Below the pieces are notes generated by a model. That model ran no database searches and had not been told where the DNA came from. It saw nothing but the letters and a program-made list of their open reading frames with translations. Positions 24,796 through 33,621 of a DNA stretch of 64,000 bases are shown in pieces (position 1 is the first letter of the stretch; each line of letters opens with the position of its first letter). This DNA is from Actinomycetes bacterium (GTDB taxonomy: Bacteria; Actinomycetota; Acidimicrobiia; Acidimicrobiales; Palsa-688): positions 1 through 64,000 of the forward strand of contig JAJYMM010000138.1 of NCBI GenBank assembly GCA_021787035.1, in the 5' to 3' direction. Position numbers and translations under genes: made by a program.

Positions 24796-26051
24796 TCGGG
24801 ATAAACCACCGCACCGTCCCCCTGGAGGCGCTCGAACCGCTGATCGTCGCGCCTGAAGACTTGGCAAAAGCGCTGGCTGATCTTTCCTCCCGCCCGCACC
24901 TGGAGGAAGTTGCCGTGGTATCGACGTGCATGCGTACCGAGGTCTACGCGGTGGTCAACCGGTTCCACGGCGCCATGGCCGACATCAGGGAGTTCCTGGC
25001 CGCCTGGAGCGGAAAGCCTCCCGAGGAGTTCTCGGGGAGCCTGTACTCCTACTTCGACGAGGCGGCGGTCAACCACCTCTTCAGGGTGGCTGCGGGCCTT
25101 GACTCGGCTTCGCTCGGCGAGAACGAGGTGCTCGGCCAGGTCCGGCGCGCGTTCGAAACGGCCCGACGGGAGGGTTCGGCAGGGCCGCTGCTCGGTGTGG
25201 CGTTCCGCCATGCGCTCCGGGTGGGAAAGCGGGCACGCACTGAGACGACCATCTCTCGTGGCACCACCTCGCTTTCGTATGCGGCTGTAGACCTGGCGAA
25301 GCAGGCCCTGGGAGGCCTCGAGGGCAAGCAGCCGCTCGTCCTCGGTCTGGGGGACATTGGCGAGGCGGCGGCGCGAGCGTTCACGGAGGCGGAAGGGGCG
25401 CGGCCGGTCCTGCTTGTCAATCGCACCCGTTCCAAGGCTGACAGGCTCGCGAGCTCTCTCGGTGGGACTGTCGTGGCTTGGGACGCTCTGCCCTTAGCGC
25501 TTGCCCAGACAGACGTCGTGGTCTCCTGCGCGTCGTTGAGGAACAGCCTTTTGACGGCTGAAATGCTGGCAGCCGCGGCCAGTCAGCGCCCCGAGCGCCG
25601 CCTCCTCGTGGTCGACCTCGCGGTGCCCCGCAGCGTGGAGGTGGCGGTTAGCGACGTCGCGGGCGTGGAACTGTTCGACATGGACGACCTCAAGGCCTTT
25701 GTCGCCGCGAGGGTCGGCGAACGTTGGGCAGAGGTCCCGGCAGTCGAGCGGATCGTCGCCGACGAACTGGGCCGCTACGGGAACTTCCAGGCTGCGCGTT
25801 CGGTGGCACCTCTCGTGAGCCGCATGCGAGACCGAGCCGAGGGCTTCCGCCAGGCCGAGCTCGCGAGGATGGAGGGCCGCCTTGCCTCGCTCGCGCCCAT
25901 GGAGCGCGAGGCGGTCGAGCTGCTCACGAGGCGGATCGTGGCGAAGCTCCTCCATGCTCCCACGGTCAACTTGAAGGCGGCAGCCGGTACGCCTGGGGGT
26001 GACGCACTGGCGGAGGCGTTCCGGGAGCTGTTCGGCCTAGAGCAGAGGTAG
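24780..26051 (+). CDS. hemA: Glutamyl-tRNA reductase
   Basis: Catalyses the first committed step of heme synthesis by the C5 pathway, reducing glutamyl-tRNA to glutamate-1-semialdehyde. It has 423 residues from GTG 24780. The catalytic Cys50 lies in VVSTCMRTEVYA. Other landmarks are SLGENEVLGQVRRAFE, ISRGTTSLSYAAVDLAK, the NADP-binding GLGDIGEAAARAF and the C-terminal dimerisation helices. It overlaps the preceding dehydrogenase gene, and the hemC start overlaps its stop codon, so the genes are translationally coupled. Confidence 0.97.
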   Translation: MSISVVGINHRTVPLEALEPLIVAPEDLAKALADLSSRPHLEEVAVVSTCMRTEVYAVVNRFHGAMADIREFLAAWSGKPPEEFSGSLYSYFDEAAVNHLFRVAAGLDSASLGENEVLGQVRRAFETARREGSAGPLLGVAFRHALRVGKRARTETTISRGTTSLSYAAVDLAKQALGGLEGKQPLVLGLGDIGEAAARAFTEAEGARPVLLVNRTRSKADRLASSLGGTVVAWDALPLALAQTDVVVSCASLRNSLLTAEMLAAAASQRPERRLLVVDLAVPRSVEVAVSDVAGVELFDMDDLKAFVAARVGERWAEVPAVERIVADELGRYGNFQAARSVAPLVSRMRDRAEGFRQAELARMEGRLASLAPMEREAVELLTRRIVAKLLHAPTVNLKAAAGTPGGDALAEAFRELFGLEQR

Positions 26052-26977
26052 TGCTCCTCCGCTTGGCCACTCGCGGGAGCACCTTGGCGCTCTGGCAGGC
26101 ACGCCACGTCGTCTCGCTGCTCGAATCGGCTCACCCTGGCTCGGGCCTTCAGGTCGAGCTCGTGACCGTGACCACCGCCGGCGACCGGGCCGCTCAGGTA
26201 CCTGTATGGGAAATGGGTGGCCGGGGTGTGTTCGTGGGCGAAGTCCAAGCCGCCGTCCTTGATGGCCGGGCCGACGCAGCCGTGCACTCTGCCAAAGATC
26301 TCCAGCCTGTCGAGGCGCAAGGCCTCGTCCTGGCGTCTACCCCTGAGCGCGCGGACCCGCGTGACGCCCTCGTCGGGTGCCGGCTCTCCGATCTCGGCCC
26401 AGGCAGTGTCGTCGCCACTGGGAGCCAGCGCCGGCGGGCGCAGCTGGCGGCGCTCTGTCCGGGGCTTGTGTTCGAGGGCCTGCGCGGGAATATCGCTACC
26501 CGCCTCGAGCGTGTGCCACCGGGCGGTGCTGTCGTGGTGGCTATGGCCGCGCTCGAGCGCCTGGGGCTGTCTCCTCTCCCGATGGAGGTGCTCGCTACCG
26601 AGGTGATGTTGCCCCAGGTCGCCCAGGGCGCGATCGCGGTCGAGTGCCGGCAAGGAGATCGCGACGTCCTTGAGCTGGTGCAATCCGTTGACCACCCGCC
26701 TACACGGGTGGCTGTGGAGGCTGAGCGGGCATTCTTGGCCTCCATAGGTGGTGGCTGCGACCTCCCGGTTGGCGCCCACGCCGTCTTGCGCGCCGGCGAG
26801 CGCCTCTACCTTGAGGGCCTGCTAGCGGCGCCTGATGGGAGCGTCGTCGTTCGGCGCTCCGGGGAGGGCCTCGTTGCCGACCGCGCCGAGCTTGGTCGCC
26901 AAGTCGCCGAGGCGGCCCTGGCCGGAGGTGGCCAGGGACTGCTGACCGCCTACCTTCAAGGCAGGGCCCGGCAGTGA
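26051..26977 (+). CDS. hemC: Porphobilinogen deaminase (hydroxymethylbilane synthase)
   Basis: Joins four porphobilinogen units into hydroxymethylbilane. It has 308 residues from GTG 26051, overlapping the hemA stop by one base. The start LLRLATRGSTLALWQA, the catalytic aspartate in VHSAKDLQP (Asp83), the TGSQRRRAQL substrate-binding motif and the dipyrromethane cofactor cysteine in SIGGGCDLPVGAHA (Cys236) are all present. The length is normal. Confidence 0.97.
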   Translation: MLLRLATRGSTLALWQARHVVSLLESAHPGSGLQVELVTVTTAGDRAAQVPVWEMGGRGVFVGEVQAAVLDGRADAAVHSAKDLQPVEAQGLVLASTPERADPRDALVGCRLSDLGPGSVVATGSQRRRAQLAALCPGLVFEGLRGNIATRLERVPPGGAVVVAMAALERLGLSPLPMEVLATEVMLPQVAQGAIAVECRQGDRDVLELVQSVDHPPTRVAVEAERAFLASIGGGCDLPVGAHAVLRAGERLYLEGLLAAPDGSVVVRRSGEGLVADRAELGRQVAEAALAGGGQGLLTAYLQGRARQ

Positions 26978-28611
26978 GCCGCCCGCCCCCGGCCATGGAT
27001 GGCCTGACGGAAGGTGCGAAAGGCGTTGTCTACCTCGTAGGCGCGGGCCCGGGCGACCCAGGCCTGCTGACGCTCCGGGGGGCCGAACTGCTCGGCCGTG
27101 CCGACGTGGTCGTCCATGATCGCCTGAGCGACGTCGCGCTCCTCGCGCTCGCTCGCCCCGAAGCGGAACTGTTGGACGTCGGCAAACAGCCCGACGACCG
27201 CGGGGACCAGGGAGCGATCAACGACCTCCTGGTCGCCAAGGCCAGAGAAGGAAAGGCTGTGGTCCGGCTCAAAGGCGGCGACCCCTTCGTGTTCGGGCGC
27301 GGGGGTGAGGAGGCGCTCGCCTTGCTTGCCGCCGGCGTGCCTTTTGAGGTCGTCCCCGGCATCACGTCCGCCATCGCGGTGCCGGCCTCAGCCGGCGTGC
27401 CTGTGACCCACCGCGGCCTGTCGCGCTCTTTCACGGTCGTCGCGGGCCATAGCCGCTCGGTCGACCTCCTGCCAGGCGATGGTGGCACGGACTGGGAGGC
27501 ACTGGCCGCTGTCGGAGGGACGATCGTCGTCCTAATGGGCGCCGCACACCGTGATAAGTGGGCGAGCCGGCTCGTGGGGGGCGGCTTGGCTGCTTCGACT
27601 CCCGTGATGGCGGTGCAATGGGGCACCCACAGCCGCCAGTCGGTGGTGCGCACCACCCTTGGCGACCTGGCCGGTGCCCCGATGAGCCCCCCGGTCACGT
27701 TCGTGGTCGGCCAGGTGGCCGGGCTCGACCTTTCTCAGCGTGAGCAGGGTCTTCTCGCCGGGAAATCTGTTGTCGTGACGCGCGCGGACGACCAAGCCGG
27801 AGGGGTTTCGGCCAAGCTCCGGGATCTAGGTGCTCGGGTGGTGGAGGTCCCTGCCATTGCCTTCAAGGAGCCGGCAGACCGCGGCGCGGCTTTGGTTGGC
27901 GCCGTAGGACGACTGCGGGCAGGTGGGTGCGCATGGGTGGTATTCAGCTCGGCCAATGCCGTCGAGCGGTTCTTCGAGCTGGTCCCCGACGCTCGGGCGC
28001 TCGGCGGTACGAGGGTGGCGGCGGTGGGGCCAGCTACAGCCGAGGCGTTGCTGCGGTTCCGGATCGTGGCGGACCTGGTGCCTGCCGAGCAGAGCGCGGC
28101 TGGTCTGGTGGCGGCCTTCCCGGCCCCCGGCCCCGCCCTGTTGCCCGCAACGCCGGCCCCCGGGCCGCCCTCGGCAACGCCGGCGACCAGCCCCCATGCC
28201 GCCATTGGGGGCCGGTGGGCCTCGCGCACCGTCTTGGTCCCCCAGGCTGCGGGCGCGCGGCCGGCACTGCGACGCGGGCTCGAGGCCCTCGGTTGGCGGG
28301 TCGAGGCGGTCGAGGCCTACCGGACGGTCCCGAGGCCCGTGCCCCGCGAGGTGCTCTCGGCCGCCAGCCGGGCCGATGCCATCTGCTTCGCCTCGCCATC
28401 CGCCGTCACGAGCTACCTCGACCAAGCGGAGGCCGCCGGCATCTCGGTCCCGCCGGTCGTCGTCTGTATCGGCCCCACCACGTCGGCAGCTGCCACGGCA
28501 CGCGGCCTGGAGGTCCAAGCCGAGGCCGCGCAACACACCGCCGCCGGCCTGGCCGAAGCCCTGGCTGGAGCTCTGTCCGAACGCAAGGTTCGACGGCCGG
28601 GCACGAGATAA
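26974..28611 (+). CDS. Fused uroporphyrinogen-III C-methyltransferase / uroporphyrinogen-III synthase
   Basis: A 545-residue bifunctional protein beginning at GTG 26974 within the hemC stop. The N-terminal CobA domain (VYLVGAGPGDPGLLTLRG, VRLKGGDPFVFGRGGEE, VTHRGLSRSFTVVAGH) methylates uroporphyrinogen III to precorrin-2. The C-terminal HemD domain (SVVVTRADDQAGGVSAKLRDLGA, WVVFSSANAVERFFEL, RVEAVEAYRTV, CFASPSAVTSYL) closes hydroxymethylbilane into uroporphyrinogen III. The fusion is common in actinobacteria and puts the heme and siroheme branches in one protein. Inside HemD, around residues 378-412, lies a Pro/Ala/Thr-rich insert that the family usually lacks. Confidence 0.94.
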   Translation: MSRPPPAMDGLTEGAKGVVYLVGAGPGDPGLLTLRGAELLGRADVVVHDRLSDVALLALARPEAELLDVGKQPDDRGDQGAINDLLVAKAREGKAVVRLKGGDPFVFGRGGEEALALLAAGVPFEVVPGITSAIAVPASAGVPVTHRGLSRSFTVVAGHSRSVDLLPGDGGTDWEALAAVGGTIVVLMGAAHRDKWASRLVGGGLAASTPVMAVQWGTHSRQSVVRTTLGDLAGAPMSPPVTFVVGQVAGLDLSQREQGLLAGKSVVVTRADDQAGGVSAKLRDLGARVVEVPAIAFKEPADRGAALVGAVGRLRAGGCAWVVFSSANAVERFFELVPDARALGGTRVAAVGPATAEALLRFRIVADLVPAEQSAAGLVAAFPAPGPALLPATPAPGPPSATPATSPHAAIGGRWASRTVLVPQAAGARPALRRGLEALGWRVEAVEAYRTVPRPVPREVLSAASRADAICFASPSAVTSYLDQAEAAGISVPPVVVCIGPTTSAAATARGLEVQAEAAQHTAAGLAEALAGALSERKVRRPGTR

Positions 28612-28736
28612 GCGGCCCCGAAAGGCACTCTCGCCTACATCTATGGAGCCGTGCTCGCTGGGACGGGCCTGGGGGTGGCGCTCAGGTCTCGCGAGCGGGC
28701 GCCTGTGGGAAAGCGGAGGCGGGTAGCCTTGCGCTC

Positions 28737-29720
28737 GTGGCGTTCCCGGAGACAAGGATGCGCCGGCTCCGGCGCACGGCTCTCCTTCGCGACATGCTCG
28801 CGGAGACGGCGCTGTCGGTGAAAGACCTCGTCGCCCCTATGTTCGTGCGCGAAGGCATCGACCAGCCCCAGCCGATCGCTTCGCTTCCCGGGGTCGCCCA
28901 GCACACCGTCGAGTCCCTGGTCAAAGAGGCCCGCCGGCTGGCTGGCCTGGGGGTGCCAGCGGTCGTGCTCTTCGGCGTACCGGCCAGCAAAGACCCAACC
29001 GGCCGGGAGGCGAGCGCACCCGACGGGGTCGTGCAGGTCGCCCTCCGGGCCCTTCGCGCGGAGCTCGCCGATCAAATGGTGCTCATCCCCGACCTTTGCC
29101 TCGACGAGTACACCGACCACGGCCACTGCGGGCTCCTCGATGCTCGGGGAGCGGTGGACAACGATGCGACTCTCGAGCGCTACTGCGAGGTCGCGCTGGC
29201 CCAGGCCGAAGCTGGCGCTCACCTGGTGGCTCCCTCTGGGATGATGGACGGGCAGGTCGGGGCCATCAGGGCAGCACTTGACGACGGGGGCTTCAGCGAG
29301 GTCGGCATCCTGGCCTACTCGGCCAAGTTCGCGTCCGCGCTCTACGGGCCCTTCCGGGACGCCGTGGACGTGACGATCGCCGGCGGCGGCGACCGGCGCG
29401 CGTACCAGGAGGACTACCGGAACGTCCGTGAGGCGCTCCGGGAGGTCGAGCTCGACGTGGCTGAAGGAGCCGACATAGTCATGGTGAAACCAGCGCTCAC
29501 CTACTTGGACGTGATAGCGGCAGTGCGAGCTGCGGTGCGGGTGCCCGTTGCTGCGTACCACGTGAGCGGCGAGTACGCCATGGTGAAGGCGGCTGCTGAG
29601 CGCGGTTGGGTGGACGGTGGCGCCGTCGCCCTCGAGCAGTTGACCGCCCTGAAAAGGGCCGGCGCGAACCTGATCCTCACCTATTTCGCCGGCGAGCTGG
29701 CCGAGCGTCTCCCCGCCTGA
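28737..29720 (+). CDS. hemB: Delta-aminolevulinic acid dehydratase (porphobilinogen synthase)
   Basis: Condenses two 5-aminolevulinate molecules to porphobilinogen. It has 327 residues from GTG 28737, giving the typical start AFPETRMRRLRRT. The frame is open far upstream across cobA/hemD, but that part is out of the hemD frame and not real. Schiff-base lysines are Lys197 (AYSAKFASALYG) and Lys251 (IVMVKPALTYLD). The metal site reads LCLDEYTDHGHCG, keeping two of the three zinc cysteines with Asp replacing the middle one, a form I associate with actinobacterial enzymes. It starts 125 bases after hemD. Confidence 0.96.
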   Translation: MAFPETRMRRLRRTALLRDMLAETALSVKDLVAPMFVREGIDQPQPIASLPGVAQHTVESLVKEARRLAGLGVPAVVLFGVPASKDPTGREASAPDGVVQVALRALRAELADQMVLIPDLCLDEYTDHGHCGLLDARGAVDNDATLERYCEVALAQAEAGAHLVAPSGMMDGQVGAIRAALDDGGFSEVGILAYSAKFASALYGPFRDAVDVTIAGGGDRRAYQEDYRNVREALREVELDVAEGADIVMVKPALTYLDVIAAVRAAVRVPVAAYHVSGEYAMVKAAAERGWVDGGAVALEQLTALKRAGANLILTYFAGELAERLPA

Positions 29721-29726
29721 ACACAA

Positions 29727-31001
29727 ATGGCGACAAACGAAGGGCTCTGGGAGCGCGCTCAGCGGGTGAGCCCGGGGGGTGTGAACTCCCCAGTGCGCGC
29801 TTTTCGCGGGGTCGGGGGAGGTACGCCCTATTTCGTAGCTCGAGGCGAGGGCGCGCACGTCTTCGACGTGGAGGGTAGGCGTTACCTCGACTACGTGCAG
29901 TCTTACGGTGCGTCGATACTCGGGCACGCGCACCCCAAAGTCGTCGAAGCCGCACGCCGGGCGGTGGGCCGCGGGACGACATTTGGTGCTCCCACGCCCG
30001 GAGAGGTCGAGCTAGCCGAAGAGATCTGCTCGCGGGTGGAGGGCTGCGAAGAGGTGCGGCTCGTGAGCAGCGGCACCGAAGCGGCCATGTCGGCGGCCAG
30101 GTTGGCCAGGGGCGCGACCGGGCGCGACCGGGTAGTGGTCTTCGCCGGCTGCTACCACGGTCACAGCGACGCGCTCTTGGCGGGCGGCGGCAGCGGGATG
30201 GCCACCCTCGGGGTACCGGCGAGCGCCGGTGTGGCAAAGTCCGCGGTGGCCGACACGCTCGTTGTCCCCTATAACCAGGTGCCCGAGGTGGCAAACGACG
30301 TCGCGGCGGTCATCGTGGAACCGGTCGCTGCCAACATGGGCCTCGTCCCGCCGGCGCCCGGGTTTCTGGCCGGGCTGCGCGAAGCGTGCACGAAGGTTGG
30401 GGCCGTGCTCATTTTCGACGAGGTGATAACAGGGTTCCGTGTCGGCCGCGGCGGCGCTTCAGCACTTTTTGGCGTGCAGCCGGACCTTTGGTGCTTCGGC
30501 AAGGTGATGGGCGGCGGTTTCCCCCTTGCCGGCTTCGGCGGGCGCAAGGAACTGATGGAACAGCTAGCTCCCAAAGGGCCCATTTACCAAGCCGGCACGC
30601 TCTCTGGCAACCCGGTCGCGACTGCGGCCGCGCTGGCGACCCTTTCCCTCTTAGACGAAGCGGCCTATGAGGAGCTCGCCTCCTACGCCGGACGCCTGGG
30701 CGCCGGCCTGGCCGCTTTGGCACGCGAGGCCGGTCTGGAGGTCCAGGTACCCGTGGCGGGCCCACTTGTCGGCGTGTTCTTCGGCCCCGGGCCCGTGCTC
30801 GACTACGAGGGAGCTCGGCGCTCGACGGAGAGCGGCCTGTATGCGCCTCTCATGAAGGGGTTATTGGAAAGGAATGTCGCGATCGCTCCGGGCGCTTACG
30901 AGATCCTGTTCCCGAGCCTCGCCCACGGCGATAAAGACCTCCACGAGACCTTGGACGCCTTTTCGGAAGTAGCCGCCAAACTCGCCATGACCACAAACTA
31001 G
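29727..31001 (+). CDS. hemL: Glutamate-1-semialdehyde 2,1-aminomutase
   Basis: PLP enzyme that converts the HemA product into 5-aminolevulinate. It has 424 residues from ATG 29727, six bases after hemB. The start LWERAQRVSPGGVNSPVRAF, SSGTEAAMSAARLAR, LIFDEVITGFRVG and the PLP lysine in CFGKVMGGGFPLAG (Lys259) identify it. With hemA, hemB, hemC and hemD, it completes the route from glutamyl-tRNA to uroporphyrinogen III in this block. It converges on the flavoprotein gene with a 15-base gap. Confidence 0.97.
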   Translation: MATNEGLWERAQRVSPGGVNSPVRAFRGVGGGTPYFVARGEGAHVFDVEGRRYLDYVQSYGASILGHAHPKVVEAARRAVGRGTTFGAPTPGEVELAEEICSRVEGCEEVRLVSSGTEAAMSAARLARGATGRDRVVVFAGCYHGHSDALLAGGGSGMATLGVPASAGVAKSAVADTLVVPYNQVPEVANDVAAVIVEPVAANMGLVPPAPGFLAGLREACTKVGAVLIFDEVITGFRVGRGGASALFGVQPDLWCFGKVMGGGFPLAGFGGRKELMEQLAPKGPIYQAGTLSGNPVATAAALATLSLLDEAAYEELASYAGRLGAGLAALAREAGLEVQVPVAGPLVGVFFGPGPVLDYEGARRSTESGLYAPLMKGLLERNVAIAPGAYEILFPSLAHGDKDLHETLDAFSEVAAKLAMTTN

Positions 31002-31016
31002 ATCTGAGGGCCCGCT

Positions 31017-32318
31017 TCAGCTGGACTGGCGGTCCTTGGCCCAAGCGATGACCGACATCGCCTTGTAAAGGGCCTCGGGCGGGCCGACCTCGTCGGGGCG
31101 GAGCATATTGGACATGATCCGAAGCACCCACTCCATGATGGTCTTGTTGTGCATGCCCAAGGCGACGCATGCCCGCATCACGTCGGGATGGCTGATGGCC
31201 CCGACGAAGCGTCGTGCCACCTTGTAGTAGGGGCCATAGCGTGACTGGAGGCCGTCCTCGTAAAGGGTGAGGGCTGCAGGGTTGCCACTCGAAAGCGCCT
31301 CGCCTAGCACGGAAGCGGCGAGGCGGCCAGTTTCGTACGCGTATGCGATCCCCTCGCCGTTGAACGGGTTGATCGTCCCAGCCGCATCGCCGATCACCAG
31401 GTGGCTCTTCCCCGAGCGTGGCCCCACCGAAAGGCCCATCGGTAGGCGCCCCCCTGTCGGCGGCCCGAGGCTTGTTTCGGGCCTGACGCCCCACTCCTCA
31501 GGCAGCATCTGGCAGAACGCGTCCATGAGACGGTTCGTGTTGGCGCCTTTCCAGATAGTGGACGTGCTGAGGAGGCCGACGCCTACGTTGATGCGCCCGT
31601 CGCCCAACGGGAACACCCACCCGTAACCGGGCACAGACCTCCCCTCGCTGTCGCGCACGTCGAGCCACGAGTCGATCCAGGGCTGGTCGTGCATACCAGA
31701 GGCCCAGTAACCGCGAAGCGCCATCCCTTGGGGGTACGTGCGCTGGCGCCGGTTGCCGAGCGCCCAACCGAAGCGTGAGTTGGCCCCGTCCGCGATCACT
31801 ACATAGCGCGCTCGTATGTCGCCTCCCCGACCGCCTTCTCCCGAAGGCTTCAGGCGAGCGCCGAGGACGCGGCCATCCTCGACAATCGGTACGGCCTCTG
31901 TGTGCTCCCAGAGCGTCGCGCCGGCTTTAGTGGCGTGGGTCGCGACGAGCGCGTCGAGGTCTTTCCTAGTTACGACGTAACCGTGGCGCGGCAGCCCTGG
32001 CGTGTCTGGCCAGGCCATGGCGAGCGAACGCCCGAAGCCGTGCGAGCGCAGCCCTTGGTAGCGGTGGTGAGCAGACAGCTCGGCGGCGAGGCCCATGTCT
32101 TCTAGCTGGCGGACCGAACGCGGGGTGAGCCCATCCCCGCAGGTCTTCTCCCGAGGGAAGGCCTTCTTCTCGACGACGACAACTTCGTGGCCCGCCTTCG
32201 CCAACCAGTACGCGCATGAGGCGCCACCTGGGCCGGCACCGACAACCAGTACCTCGCAGCGCCGTTCCACACCCCGATCGTAGTGCGCTGTGCCCGTTCC
32301 CTGGCTGGCGTCCTCCAA
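31017..32318 (-). CDS. Geranylgeranyl reductase-family FAD-dependent oxidoreductase
   Basis: 433 residues; a start at GTG 32270 would remove 16 poorly conserved residues. The FAD-binding start CEVLVVGAGPGGASCAYWLAKAG and the family signature EKKAFPREKTCGDGLTPRSVRQL are present, with GWVFPLGDGRINVGVGLL and VIGDAAGTINPFNGEGIAYAYETG. This family saturates polyprenyl chains; its actinobacterial members include the menaquinone-side-chain reductase MenJ. Its place next to the nuo operon, whose electron acceptor is probably menaquinone, makes that role plausible, but a lipid or carotenoid substrate is possible. Confidence 0.85.
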   Translation of the reverse strand: MEDASQGTGTAHYDRGVERRCEVLVVGAGPGGASCAYWLAKAGHEVVVVEKKAFPREKTCGDGLTPRSVRQLEDMGLAAELSAHHRYQGLRSHGFGRSLAMAWPDTPGLPRHGYVVTRKDLDALVATHATKAGATLWEHTEAVPIVEDGRVLGARLKPSGEGGRGGDIRARYVVIADGANSRFGWALGNRRQRTYPQGMALRGYWASGMHDQPWIDSWLDVRDSEGRSVPGYGWVFPLGDGRINVGVGLLSTSTIWKGANTNRLMDAFCQMLPEEWGVRPETSLGPPTGGRLPMGLSVGPRSGKSHLVIGDAAGTINPFNGEGIAYAYETGRLAASVLGEALSSGNPAALTLYEDGLQSRYGPYYKVARRFVGAISHPDVMRACVALGMHNKTIMEWVLRIMSNMLRPDEVGPPEALYKAMSVIAWAKDRQSS

Positions 32319-32444
32319 AGGCGGGGCCCTTGCCGCTGGCGGGCGCCAAACCCGCGAGCGCCCACTCCCGCGCTGGGACCCGTTGCTTGGGCCGCGAGGG
32401 CCCAGCGTGTGCCCTTGCGCGCTTGGGTACTAGCGTGAAGAGCG

Positions 32445-32999
32445 ATGGACCAGTTCTTGCCCGTACTGCTCATGTTGGTCTTGGCCTTGGCGTTCGCCAT
32501 CGGCTCCTTTGCCGCCTCCAAGATGCTCGGGCCAGGGAAGCACCTCAACGCCGCCAAGGTCGGGCCGTACGAGTCCGGTATCGCCCCCCGCCGTGAGCTG
32601 TCGCCTCGTTTCCCCGTTCGCTTTTACCTGGTAGCGATGATCTTCATCATCTTCGACATAGAGGTGGTCTTCCTCTACCCCTTCGCCGTCATCTTCCACC
32701 AGTTGTCGACCTTCGGCCTGGTCGAAATGGCCTCGTTTGCGCTGGTCGTGTTCATCGCCTTCGCCTACTTCGTGTCGGAGGGGGCCTTGGAATGGGGCCC
32801 AGGTAAGCGGCTCGGGACGCGGACGGGCGCCCCTGTCCCGCGCCCGCTCAATGCGACCGTGCGGCGGGTGGCCCGGCCGGGTACCCCGACCTCGTTGCGC
32901 CAACCGGTTTTCACGGGCGGTGGAGAGGCGGAGCGCGAGGACGAAGAAATTGCGCCGGTTAGGATCGGCGCGAACAGCCCCGACGGAGAGGAGGGCTAA
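32445..32999 (+). CDS. nuoA: NADH-quinone oxidoreductase subunit A
   Basis: Membrane subunit of complex I. About 120 residues form the usual three membrane helices, with [39 protein letters not shown] and a third helix. A roughly 60-residue hydrophilic, charged C-terminal tail follows, longer than in standard NuoA of about 120-140 residues. ATG 32445 is the first gene of the 14-gene nuo operon. Upstream (32319-32444) must contain the operon promoter, but no convincing -35/-10 pair or strong ribosome site is visible. Confidence 0.95.
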   Translation: MDQFLPVLLMLVLALAFAIGSFAASKMLGPGKHLNAAKVGPYESGIAPRRELSPRFPVRFYLVAMIFIIFDIEVVFLYPFAVIFHQLSTFGLVEMASFALVVFIAFAYFVSEGALEWGPGKRLGTRTGAPVPRPLNATVRRVARPGTPTSLRQPVFTGGGEAEREDEEIAPVRIGANSPDGEEG

Positions 33000-33003
33000 C
33001 TCG

Positions 33004-33621
33004 GTGGGCCTCGAGGATCTCAACCACAACTTCTTTACGGGCACGTTGGAGGAGGTCGTGAAGTGGGCGCGCGCATCGAGCTCCTGGGGCGCCAACTTCG
33101 GCCTCGCCTGCTGCGCGATCGAGATGATGGCGGCTGGGGCGGCCAACTTCGACCTCGCCCGTTTTGGCATGGAGGTTTTCCGGGCTTCGCCCCGCCAGGC
33201 GGACTTGATGATCGTGGCCGGGCGGGTCTCCCAAAAGATGGCCCCGGTGCTGCGCCAGGTCTACGACCAGATGATGGAGCCCAAGTGGGTGATCTCTATG
33301 GGCGTGTGTGCCTCGACGGGTGGGATGTTCAACAACTACGCGATCGTCCAGGGCGTGGACCAGGTGGTCCCAGTCGACGTCTATGCCCCCGGGTGCCCTC
33401 CTGGCCCTGAGACGCTCATCCATTCGATCATCACGCTCCACGAGAAAATTCGCCGCGGCGAGATCACCCGCCGGCGAGAGGTGACGGGCGCAGGGGCGGG
33501 GATCCACTTGGAGGAGGTCCGTTCCCGCCGGGCGGCCCCAGCTAGGGTGCCGGTATCGGCGGGGGTACCAGCATCGGCGGGGGCACCAGCATCGGCGGGC
33601 GCAGAGGCAGAGCACCGGTGA
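33004..33621 (+). CDS. nuoB: NADH-quinone oxidoreductase subunit B
   Basis: Peripheral-arm subunit carrying the terminal N2 iron-sulfur cluster next to the quinone site. GTG 33004 lies four bases after the nuoA stop. Cluster ligands Cys36, Cys37 ([10 protein letters not shown]), Cys102 (GVCASTGG) and Cys131 (APGCPPGPE) are in place. The 205 residues include a C-terminal extension of about 45 residues ending in three tandem hexapeptides of the form VPxSAG, encoded by an 18-bp repeat. The stop overlaps nuoC by 4 bases. Confidence 0.96.
   Translation: MGLEDLNHNFFTGTLEEVVKWARASSSWGANFGLACCAIEMMAAGAANFDLARFGMEVFRASPRQADLMIVAGRVSQKMAPVLRQVYDQMMEPKWVISMGVCASTGGMFNNYAIVQGVDQVVPVDVYAPGCPPGPETLIHSIITLHEKIRRGEITRRREVTGAGAGIHLEEVRSRRAAPARVPVSAGVPASAGAPASAGAEAEHR
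33547..33600 (+). repeat. Three 18-bp tandem repeats at the 3' end of nuoB
   Basis: Units GTGCCGGTATCGGCGGGG, GTACCAGCATCGGCGGGG and GCACCAGCATCGGCGGGC follow one another exactly. They keep the reading frame and encode [18 protein letters not shown] in the NuoB tail. Copies 2 and 3 differ at three bases, including the wobble-free first codon, so the array is not brand new. Confidence 0.9.

Noticed and set aside
27927-28736. A 270-residue N-terminal extension of hemB
   Set aside because: It lies out of frame over cobA/hemD, has no conserved motif, and the family start AFPETRMRRL occurs at 28737.
32415-32433. nuo operon promoter (TTGCGC and TACTAG)
   Set aside because: The two elements are only seven bases apart, far from normal spacing, so they cannot form one sigma-70-type promoter.
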